This document shows positions 1 through 6,122 of a stretch of 7,377 nucleotides of DNA, piece by piece. The DNA comes from Candidatus Sulfotelmatobacter sp. (GTDB lineage Bacteria > Acidobacteriota > Terriglobia > Terriglobales > Acidobacteriaceae): assembly GCA_030037575.1 (NCBI GenBank), contig JASHRB010000593.1:1-7377 (forward strand). The letters are read 5' to 3'. Under the pieces are notes generated by a model. It was not told the DNA's origin and ran no database searches. It saw only the letters and a program-made list of their open reading frames with translations. Positions within the stretch are counted from its first letter, which is position 1; each line of letters opens with the position of its first letter. A program made the position numbers and the translations under genes.

Positions 1-196
1 CGCCATCCTATCGGTGATCGAAACCTGTCGCCGGCTGAAAATCTCGGCACGAGATTATTTATTGGGAGTTCTTCCCGGCTTAGCCGACGTGCGCGTTTCT
101 CGTTTGCCCGCCTTCACCCCAACCGCCTGGGCTGCCCAGCGTCAGTAGAAAAGCAGAACTCGTATTCGTCAAGGATGTGTTTGCACTGACGCTTAC
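1..196 (+). mobile_element. Right end of an IS66-family insertion sequence (left part outside window)
   Basis: The segment contains the transposase C-terminus (2-148), a short non-coding tail and CGCTTAC at 190-196. Read inward from the other strand this is GTAAGCGTCAGTGC. IS66-family elements are known to begin and end with GTAAGCG-type inverted repeats, so the element boundary is placed at 196. The family makes 8-bp target duplications; GGTGCTTC (197-204) would be the flanking copy. The left end lies before the window, so neither the paired repeat nor the duplication can be confirmed. The distance from the transposase stop to the end (48 bases) suits the family. Confidence 0.8.
2..148 (+). 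CDS. tnpC: IS66-family transposase, C-terminal fragment
   Basis: This is the last 48 codons of a gene entering from the left, ending at TAG 146-148. The readable protein starts AILSVIETCRRLKISARDYL and continues with VLPGLADVRVSRLPAF and TPTAWAAQRQ. The order 'IETC-(about 7 residues)-YL-VL-L-(V/I)-LP-W' is the small C-terminal element that follows the DDE domain in IS66 transposases (DDE_Tnp_IS66_C). The family's TnpC cuts and joins the element's DNA ends; the catalytic DDE residues lie upstream of the window, so activity cannot be judged. The IS66-like inverted-repeat end 42 bases downstream supports the call. The gene could belong to an intact element or to a remnant. Confidence 0.9.
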   Translation, partial: AILSVIETCRRLKISARDYLLGVLPGLADVRVSRLPAFTPTAWAAQRQ

Positions 197-610
197 GGTG
201 CTTCGGCAGTGCGGTGGAGCTGCCAAACCTTCTGGGTTCAAAACCGCGAGCATGACTCCTTCCGCATCACGCAGCGCATTTTTCTCAGGTACTCAAGCGT
301 CTTTTGAAGCCCCCTGAGGCCTACATTTCACGCAGCTTCAGCAACACGGAATTAGATCATTAAGATCTTTACCTCTAGAAGGTTGCGTCACTGGTGCGAG
401 GTGCGAGAAGCCGGAAGGCGCGCCACTCGCCCTTACCACTTTGCCGCTGCTTAAAAACCCCACTGACCTTCCGGCCCCTGTTACCTGCCCTTCCGTGTTC
501 GGTGAGGTCACCGACTTTTGATATCTGTCGAATGGAAAAGCCCTCCCCTAGAGTCAATCTGGTGGACTTGAACCCTTAGTCCCCCCAACTTCGTTCTAAG
601 GGATGCCAGA
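197..610. other. Non-coding stretch between the IS66 end and the lipoprotein gene
   Basis: No open frame here has a credible start, codon pattern or recognisable protein. The short frames at 375-557 (minus) and 394-579 (plus) are low-complexity and overlap each other. Small structures seen are a 5-bp inverted repeat AGATC/GATCT around ATTAA (354-368), a tandem GGTGCGA duplication (393-406) and the palindrome GGTGA-GG-TCACC (501-512). Either palindrome could be an operator, but nothing supports a named regulator. I found no good -35/-10 pair for the downstream gene. The 3' end holds the hairpin annotated separately at 573-602. Confidence 0.6.
573..602 (+). promoter_or_regulatory. Hairpin overlapping the Shine-Dalgarno of the lipoprotein gene
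   Basis: CCCTTAG (573-579) and CTAAGGG (596-602) are perfect 7-bp complementary arms around a 16-base loop. The right arm contains most of AAGGGA (598-603), the ribosome binding site 7 bases before the ATG at 611. If folded, the stem would hide that site. The pairing is directly visible. A regulatory effect is inferred, and a 7-bp stem with a long loop could arise by chance. Confidence 0.35.
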
Positions 611-2650
611 ATGCACCGCAGACCGTTTCTAGCTCTTCATCGAAAACCGGGATTAAGCCGCATCTTCTCCTTACAGTTCGTGATTCTCTGCATTTGCGCC
701 CTGCTGACCGTTGCGTGCGGTTCGTTAACGCAAAATTCAGCAAATTCTGCCGCCTCCACAAATCTTTGCACGGAATGTGCAAGGGTCAGCATTTCGCCGG
801 CCAACCCGTCGGTCCTAGCCGGTGAGCAGGTCCAGTTCAGCGCCACCGTGACCAACACCAGTCACTCTGCGGTCAACTGGTCCGCAAGCGAAGGAAGTAT
901 CACACCCTCTGGATTGTTCACCGCTCCGGCGAACACAAATGTCAAGACGATTACTGTGACCGCTGCCAACGTTGCGCAACCCACGATGAAGGCGAGCACA
1001 ACGGCTTCCGTGACCAACGCCAAGCTGACGATGACCACTTCTTCCATTCCAGCCATATCCGCAGGTATTCCCTACAATGCGCCACTGACGGCAAGCGGCG
1101 GAATCCCGCCGTACAGCTGGAAGATCATTTCTGGTTCCCTACCCAGTGGGCTGCAGTTGGGAGCCAGTTCCGGAACCATCTCTGGGGACGCGACCCAGAG
1201 CGGAACTTTCAGTCTGCTTATCGCCGTGACCGATTCGGGCGGGCATGAAGCTCAGCAGAATTTCACTCTTTCGGTATCGCATTCGAGCCCCACTTGCGGT
1301 CCTCCAAACTACAGCTGTTCGCGCACAGACGATGCCGTCGTGCCCCTCTCGACAGTGCCGAACGTCGGCAATCTGACGGGCGCCAACATGGTGGTTACCG
1401 ACCCCGAGTTTGGCAACTCCATCGTTCGCGTGACCGATGTGGACACCGCGCCCAATCAGAAGAACGTTACGTTTGTGGCCGCCAGCGGCGGCAGTTCCAA
1501 CGCGAATACCTGGAACGTCGATTCCAGTCTCATTTTCGTGCAGGATACAAATGCTACCGGCTATCCCATGACGTTCGACTCTTCCAGCATGCAGGCCGCC
1601 AGGATGTATGTGTCGAGCTTTCCCAGTACCGGCGGAATGACGGTAGCAGCCGGCTATTTCTCCTGGAGTCGCGTAAATCCCAATTACCTGTACGTGCTGT
1701 CCGGCACGAAAATCATGTTTTACGACTTCACCAACCGGCAGGTTGCGCCGTCGGCACAACTGCTCTATGACTTCACGAGCAGCGCGAATTGCCTGCCCCC
1801 CGGCTTCACGCCAACCTGGCAGGATTTTGGCGGCGTTAGCGAGGGAGACACCGCTTTCGCGGTGGGGTTTTCCAACACCGGGTTCCAGGGTACAGGCACC
1901 TACACCGCCATCTATACGGCGGGCAAAGGTTGCACCCTGGTGAATACCCGCACCGGTCAGATCACGTCCGATTGGGGGGAGACCGGCAGCATGTCTACTT
2001 CTGATCGTTTCACCTTGCACGATGCCTTCATCACCAAGAGTGGCGGATGGGCCATTCTGGGTTCTACCAATTGCCTCGCTTCGACCTGCGGAAAGGGGCC
2101 GTATTTCTGGCAGGTCGGGACCACGACCGTTACCGTTTGCGGACCGCCCCACACGACTCAGCTCTGCGGCGGCCATTGGACCGCAGGTTACAGTCATTGG
2201 GCCAACAATGACCAGGACCCCATTGGCCAGTATCACTCGCGGCTCTTTGACGACCTGAACGCGTACGCTCCGATTATTTCTGTTCTTCCGTCCGGCTTAT
2301 TTTCGCCTCTGGATCAGCATCCTTCCTGGAACAATGTGAATCCCGACGATAGTCTGCCTTTTATTTCTTCGACGTGGACCACCGCAACCCCGATCACCAC
2401 CGCCTGGCAGAACGAAATTCTGGGCGTCTCTCCCACCACGGGCACGGTCTGGCGATTTGCGCATGACTTCATCACCGCCCAATCGCAAAGATTTGACGAT
2501 AAGGAAGCCATTGGCCAGGTTTCGCAGGATGGCCGCTTCTTCATGTTCAGTTCCGACTGGATGGGAACTCTGGGGTCGGAATCCGGCTCTTCCACCTGCA
2601 CCATCGGAAGAAACTGCCGCGGGGACGTTTTCGTAGTTCAGCTGAACTAG
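611..2650 (+). CDS. Putative secreted lipoprotein with two Ig-like domains and a propeller-like C-terminus
   Basis: A 679-residue exported protein of unknown function. The N-terminus is basic (RRP…HRK…R), followed by a hydrophobic stretch (about 18-35) ending LLTVAC-G, so Cys36 is a candidate lipidation site. The -3 residue is Thr rather than the usual Leu, so this lipobox is slightly atypical. Residues about 58-134 look like a bacterial Ig (BIG2-like) domain: ISPANPSVLAGEQVQFSATV, then WSASEG and GLFTAPA. Residues about 138-223 match the putative-Ig (He_PIG) pattern: GGIPPYSW, SGSLPSGLQL, GTISGDATQSGTFSL, VTDSGG. The remaining roughly 450 residues are Ser/Thr/Gly-rich and β-rich in appearance, with repeated aromatic blocks such as TWNVDSS, HPSWNNVNPDD and DGRFFMFSSDW, suggesting a propeller fold. 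Similar proteins are common in Acidobacteria. AAGGGA at 598-603 supports the ATG at 611. Binding or structural roles at the cell surface are possible; no catalytic motif is evident. Confidence 0.85.
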   Translation: MHRRPFLALHRKPGLSRIFSLQFVILCICALLTVACGSLTQNSANSAASTNLCTECARVSISPANPSVLAGEQVQFSATVTNTSHSAVNWSASEGSITPSGLFTAPANTNVKTITVTAANVAQPTMKASTTASVTNAKLTMTTSSIPAISAGIPYNAPLTASGGIPPYSWKIISGSLPSGLQLGASSGTISGDATQSGTFSLLIAVTDSGGHEAQQNFTLSVSHSSPTCGPPNYSCSRTDDAVVPLSTVPNVGNLTGANMVVTDPEFGNSIVRVTDVDTAPNQKNVTFVAASGGSSNANTWNVDSSLIFVQDTNATGYPMTFDSSSMQAARMYVSSFPSTGGMTVAAGYFSWSRVNPNYLYVLSGTKIMFYDFTNRQVAPSAQLLYDFTSSANCLPPGFTPTWQDFGGVSEGDTAFAVGFSNTGFQGTGTYTAIYTAGKGCTLVNTRTGQITSDWGETGSMSTSDRFTLHDAFITKSGGWAILGSTNCLASTCGKGPYFWQVGTTTVTVCGPPHTTQLCGGHWTAGYSHWANNDQDPIGQYHSRLFDDLNAYAPIISVLPSGLFSPLDQHPSWNNVNPDDSLPFISSTWTTATPITTAWQNEILGVSPTTGTVWRFAHDFITAQSQRFDDKEAIGQVSQDGRFFMFSSDWMGTLGSESGSSTCTIGRNCRGDVFVVQLN

Positions 2651-2824
2651 CCCGCAGTTTTTCCCGTGAACTATGCCGGCCATCGCCCTGAAAGTTGGCG
2701 AACGGCGCGTGCTTCGCGAACCCGAAAAATAGCTGCTGGTGTGGCTTGCGGCGCCAGCATCTGCACTCGATGCCGCCGGGAAGCCTCGAATTTAGCGTGT
2801 ACAATTCTTCTTTGGCGAGAGGCC
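2651..2824. other. Intergenic gap with a weak -10-like element
   Basis: The gap separates the lipoprotein and sulfotransferase genes. TACAAT at 2800-2805 resembles a sigma-70 -10 box and would give a transcript starting about 12 bases before the ATG at 2825. No TTGACA-like box lies 16-18 bases upstream, so the promoter call is weak. GTTGGCGA (2694-2701) can pair with TCGCGAAC (2714-2721) with one mismatch, but no T-tract follows, so it is not called a terminator. The frame is open back to a GTG at 2666. That extension (RTARASRTRKIAAGVACG) does not look like a sulfotransferase N-terminus. Confidence 0.4.
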
Positions 2825-3877
2825 ATGACTCAGATTGTTGAAAGCAAAGCTGATCCAATCGTGGACGGCAATGCCGGCGACCGGAGCCGCAGGCCTGTCT
2901 TCGTCATGGGATGTCACCGATCGGGGACCAATCTTCTCTATGACACGCTGCTCTCGGCCGGCGGGTTTGCCCTCTATCGCGGGTACCTTCCTATCTATAA
3001 GATCCTCATCCCGCGCTTCGGCCATCCCCGCAATCCTGCGAGTCGGCGTAACATCGTCGATGCGTTCCTGCGAAGCAAGGGTTTCGCAAGGACCGGGCTG
3101 CGGGCTTCGGATCTGTCTTGCAAACTGTTGGAACGCTGCCACACCGGTGGCGACTTCCTGCGCGTCGTGATGGGTGAGATCGCGGAACATCAGGGTGCGG
3201 GTCGTTGGGCAGTTTACGATCCGGACAGCGTGCTCCATGTCCCCAGAATCAAAGCCGACATTCCGGACGCACTCTTTGTGCACATCATCCGGGACGGGCG
3301 TGACATTGCTCTGTCGCTCACGAAAATGGGCGGATTCCGCCCTTTTCCCTGGAGTCACCGCTCCCGCGGATTGCTTGAGACCGCGTTGTACTGGGAGTGG
3401 ATGGTGCGCACCGGAAAGCGCCACGGCCGCGAGATTCCTGCAGACTATTTCGAAATCCACTACGAAGAACTGGTGACCCGGCCTTGTCCGACGCTGGAGA
3501 AGCTGGGGCAATTCCTGCATCACGACCTCGACTACGACCGAATTCAAAGCGCCCAGCTCGGAAGGCTGAGTGAATCGAATTCTTCGTTCCTTGACGAGGC
3601 CCCGGCGGTGCGCGAGCACCCGGTGAATCGCTGGAAAGAGAGATTGCCGCAGCAGGAGATCGCTGCGCTGGAAGCTCTCATCGGTCCCTGCCTGGACGAG
3701 TGCGGCTATGATTTGACGACCACGTTGAGACAGCGCCTGAGTTGGCGGCGGCAAATCATGGCGGCCGCGTACCCGCGGTTCCTCGATGCCAAGCTGTGGC
3801 TTAAGTCCAACACTCCGGCGGGGCGTCTGGCCAATCTTTCCGCACTCGAACTCTCCGATCCGCCCGATGTGAACTAG
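2825..3877 (+). CDS. Sulfotransferase family protein (PAPS-dependent type)
   Basis: A 350-residue cytosolic-type sulfotransferase. The family moves a sulfuryl group from PAPS to a hydroxyl or amine on a carbohydrate, lipid or small molecule. RRPVFVMGCHRSGTNLLYD (22-40) is a β-strand plus 5'-phosphosulfate-binding loop with the GxxRSGTN signature. FVHIIRDGRDIALSL (151-165) is the 3'-phosphate-binding strand and helix. YFEIHYEELVTRP and VNRWKERLPQQEIAALE, ending ECGY, are the usual late motifs. In place of the W..K-T/P segment seen in many relatives this protein has WAVYDPDSV (128-136). There is no signal peptide or membrane segment. The ATG at 2825 is preferred over GTG 2666 because homology-like sequence begins shortly after it and a -10-like element lies just upstream. 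GAGAGG (2817-2822) is the nearest ribosome-site-like sequence but sits only 2 bases from the ATG. The acceptor is unknown; Sulfotransfer_3-type assignment is likely. Confidence 0.87.
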   Translation: MTQIVESKADPIVDGNAGDRSRRPVFVMGCHRSGTNLLYDTLLSAGGFALYRGYLPIYKILIPRFGHPRNPASRRNIVDAFLRSKGFARTGLRASDLSCKLLERCHTGGDFLRVVMGEIAEHQGAGRWAVYDPDSVLHVPRIKADIPDALFVHIIRDGRDIALSLTKMGGFRPFPWSHRSRGLLETALYWEWMVRTGKRHGREIPADYFEIHYEELVTRPCPTLEKLGQFLHHDLDYDRIQSAQLGRLSESNSSFLDEAPAVREHPVNRWKERLPQQEIAALEALIGPCLDECGYDLTTTLRQRLSWRRQIMAAAYPRFLDAKLWLKSNTPAGRLANLSALELSDPPDVN

Positions 3878-3915
3878 CAAACCTGCGGCAGGGACGCGGC
3901 AGGCTTTGCGCGTAT

Positions 3916-3944
3916 TTGGCACGGTTGCGAAGAACCATTAAAAT
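3916..3944 (+). promoter_or_regulatory. Sigma-70-like promoter for the fkbH-acp-acyltransferase unit
   Basis: TTGGCA (3916-3921) and TAAAAT (3939-3944) are separated by exactly 17 bases, each matching 5 of 6 consensus positions. Transcription would begin near 3951, giving a leader of roughly 15 bases before the TTG start at 3966. It lies in the short gap after the sulfotransferase stop, so the three downstream genes may form their own transcription unit, with or without read-through. Use by the host's sigma factor is inferred. Confidence 0.6.
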
Positions 3945-3965
3945 CAAGCTTGCGCGGGGCAGGCA

Positions 3966-5837
3966 TTGCAGCTGAGAGAAGAAATTGACCACCGCATCGC
4001 TGGTGGGGACGCGTGGGGCGCTTCGCGTTGCCTGACCGAACTTTGGCAGCAGGAGAGCAGTGCGGCGGTTGCCTCTTTCCTGGTTTCCCGGTACGAAAAG
4101 TTGCGCGGGGCCAGGCCTTTTACTCCTCACCGCCTGGCGATCCTGCGGTCTTTCACGCTTGAACCGGTCGTGCCGGTGCTGCGCGCCGCTGCCTTCGTCG
4201 CAGGTGTCGACCTCAGGGTGCATCTCGGCGGCTTCAACGCCTATCCGCAGGAAATTCTCGATAGGGCCAGCCCGCTTTATTCGTTTGCTCCCGATACGGT
4301 GATTTTGGCGGTGCAGACGCGCGACCTCGCCCCAGAACTTTGGAGTGACTATGCGGATCTGGCGGCGGACGCCGTACCACCCGCGATCGCGCGCAGTGTC
4401 GCTTCCTTGCAGTCCTGCGTCAGAAGGTTTCGCCGGCATTCGGTTGCCAATCTCGTCGTGCACACGCTTGAGCAGCCTCCCATGGCAAGCCTGGGTGTGC
4501 TTGACGCACAAACCGACGGTGGGCAGTCGGCGGCCATTCGACAGATTAACGACGGGCTGCGAGGCATCTGCCACGAACTCCGCGGCGTCTATTTGCTGGA
4601 TTATGGCTTACTGGTGGCACGCCATGGATACGCGCACTGGCACGACGAGAGTAAATGGCTCACCGCCCGCATGCCAATCAGCGCCAGCCACATCACGCAC
4701 ATGGCACAGGAGTGGCTTCGCTTCTTGCTTCCGCTCGCCGGCCACACGGCAAAGGCGGTGATTGTGGATCTCGACAACACCCTATGGGGAGGCGTAATCG
4801 GCGAGGATGGAATGCAGGGCATCCGCCTCGGTCAGGAATACCCCGGCGCCGCCTACCAGGCGTTGCAGCGCGCCTTACTGGATTTGCACCGCAAGGGAAT
4901 CCTGCTCGCGGTGTGCAGCAAGAACAATCTCGAAGATGCGATGGAGGTTCTTGGAAAGCACCCGGACATGCTGCTGAAGCCCGAGCATTTTGCGGCCATG
5001 CGCATCAACTGGAGCGACAAAATCCAGAATCTTCGCGAGATTGGCGTCGAACTCAACATCGGTATCGACGCGATTGCATTTCTCGATGACAATCCGGTGG
5101 AGCGCGCCCAGGTTCGCGCCCACCTTCCGGAAGTGACGGTGATCGAACTTTCCGGCGATCCTGCGAAATACGCGGACGCTGTGCGCGATTCGCCCGTCTT
5201 CGAGCGCCTCATGCTTTCGGAGGAAGACCGCCAGCGTGTCTCCTTTTACGCGAGCGCGCGGGCGCGTGCGAAGGCCGAACAGAGTTTCGCATCCAAGGAG
5301 GATTTTTTCCGTTCGCTCGAACAAGAGGCGGAAGTCGACACCGTCGGGCCAGCCACTCTGGCCCGGGTCGCGCAGTTGACGCAAAAGACCAACCAGTTCA
5401 ACCTCACGACCCGGCGCTACAGCGAACAGCAAATCAGCGAACTCGCAAATCGCCCCGGTTGGCGGGTGGTGTGTTTGCGCATGCGCGACCGCTACGGAGA
5501 TCATGGTCTGGTGGGCGTTGCCATCGTTCAATTTGCCGCCGGGTCGAGTGAGATCGACACCTTCCTGCTAAGCTGCCGGGTGATCGGCCGGTCGGTCGAA
5601 ACCGCCCTGCTGTCGCACCTGGTGGAGACCGCCCACGCCCGAGGAGCGCAGTTCATGCGAGGCTGGTTTTTTCCCACGCGAAAGAATGCCCCGGCGAAAG
5701 ACTTTTATGCGCACCATGGTTTCCAGCAAGAGTCCAGCAACAGCGAGGGTTCACTGTGGACGCTCGACTTGCACAAGGCAGAGATCGCGTGTCCCGAGTG
5801 GATCAAGGTTCGGGTTCTTGCGGGAGCGAAATTCTGA
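3966..5837 (+). CDS. fkbH: FkbH-like HAD-IIIC family protein (glyceryl-ACP forming type)
   Basis: This 623-residue protein has the full FkbH architecture. After a short helical N-terminus, residues about 60-260 form the SGNH-like region (LGGFNAYPQEILDRASPLYS; PDTVILAVQTRDL). The HAD domain follows: motif I VIVDLDNTLWGGVIGEDG with Asp268 and Asp270, VCSKNN (316-321) with Ser318 and Lys319, and FLDDNPVER with Asp374-Asp375. The C-terminal GNAT-like part carries NQFNLTTRRY (476-485), RYGDHGLVG and FLLSCRVIGR (533-542). Characterised relatives dephosphorylate 1,3-bisphosphoglycerate and pass the glyceryl group through an enzyme thioester to an ACP. Cys317 is the cysteine just before the SKNN motif. 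The TTG start at 3966 is chosen because the in-frame TAA at 3939 blocks extension and no ATG or GTG lies nearby; GGGG at 3956-3959 is a possible ribosome site. The stop overlaps the ATG of the ACP gene, indicating coupled translation. The family call is firm; the exact acyl group is inferred. Confidence 0.93.
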   Translation: MQLREEIDHRIAGGDAWGASRCLTELWQQESSAAVASFLVSRYEKLRGARPFTPHRLAILRSFTLEPVVPVLRAAAFVAGVDLRVHLGGFNAYPQEILDRASPLYSFAPDTVILAVQTRDLAPELWSDYADLAADAVPPAIARSVASLQSCVRRFRRHSVANLVVHTLEQPPMASLGVLDAQTDGGQSAAIRQINDGLRGICHELRGVYLLDYGLLVARHGYAHWHDESKWLTARMPISASHITHMAQEWLRFLLPLAGHTAKAVIVDLDNTLWGGVIGEDGMQGIRLGQEYPGAAYQALQRALLDLHRKGILLAVCSKNNLEDAMEVLGKHPDMLLKPEHFAAMRINWSDKIQNLREIGVELNIGIDAIAFLDDNPVERAQVRAHLPEVTVIELSGDPAKYADAVRDSPVFERLMLSEEDRQRVSFYASARARAKAEQSFASKEDFFRSLEQEAEVDTVGPATLARVAQLTQKTNQFNLTTRRYSEQQISELANRPGWRVVCLRMRDRYGDHGLVGVAIVQFAAGSSEIDTFLLSCRVIGRSVETALLSHLVETAHARGAQFMRGWFFPTRKNAPAKDFYAHHGFQQESSNSEGSLWTLDLHKAEIACPEWIKVRVLAGAKF

Positions 5838-6085
5838 TGACAGATGTCGCGGAGCGAGTGAAGAGCATTGCATCGGATGTCTTCGGAGTCCCCGCACACA
5901 AGATCTTCCCCGATTCCTCTCCGCAGACGCTGGAGCGATGGGATTCCACACAGCATCTCACGTTTGTTCTGGCCCTGGAGGAGACCTTTCAGCTTCAGCT
6001 CTCCCCTGAAGAGACAGAGAGAATACGCACGGTCGGCGACGCGGTCAGGCTCGTGGAAGAAAAAATTCAGGTCACAGGCGAGTAA
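5837..6085 (+). CDS. Stand-alone acyl carrier protein
   Basis: An 82-residue carrier protein of normal ACP size. It runs from a helix (MTDVAERVKSIASDVFGV) through an acidic loop to ERWDSTQHLTFVLALEETF, where Ser37 of the W-D-S-x-x-H-L motif is the phosphopantetheine attachment site. The end, LSPEETERIRTVGDAVRLVE, matches the last two ACP helices. It would carry the acyl group made by the FkbH protein as a thioester in the cytoplasm. The start overlaps the fkbH stop by one base (TGATG), which rules out the longer in-frame extension from 5756 whose sequence is unlike an ACP. GGGAG at 5822-5826 is a possible ribosome site, at a rather long spacing of 10 bases. The WDS motif is typical of dedicated ACPs beside FkbH genes rather than of the fatty-acid ACP, which has DSLD. 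A 4'-phosphopantetheinyl transferase is needed but is not in the window. Confidence 0.92.
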   Translation: MTDVAERVKSIASDVFGVPAHKIFPDSSPQTLERWDSTQHLTFVLALEETFQLQLSPEETERIRTVGDAVRLVEEKIQVTGE

Positions 6086-6122
6086 ATTCAATTCTCCAAG
6101 GGAAGACGATTCAGGCCACCGG

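Noticed and set aside
555..590. tRNA-like GGGTTCAAGTCCACC on the minus strand (possible tRNA 3' end or attachment site)
   Set aside because: The bases flanking the TTCAAGT loop do not form a 5-bp T stem (AAGGG against CCACC), and no acceptor stem, anticodon arm or D arm can be built around it.
1139..2236. A 365-codon minus-strand open frame opposite the lipoprotein gene
   Set aside because: It is Gly/Arg/His-rich low-complexity sequence with no motif, while the plus strand has a signal sequence and Ig domains.
2694..2721. Hairpin GTTGGCGA/TCGCGAAC as a terminator for the lipoprotein gene
   Set aside because: The stem has a mismatch and the following bases are CCGAAAAAT rather than a T-tract.
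2792..3922. A 376-codon minus-strand open frame opposite the sulfotransferase gene
   Set aside because: It is antisense to a gene with clear PAPS-binding motifs, and its product is Arg/Gln/His-rich with no recognisable domain; long shadow frames are expected in GC-rich coding DNA.
5868..6122. An 85-codon N-terminal extension of the acyltransferase frame
   Set aside because: It overlaps the ACP gene in another frame and is Arg/Ser-rich; the recognisable protein begins at the ATG at 6123.
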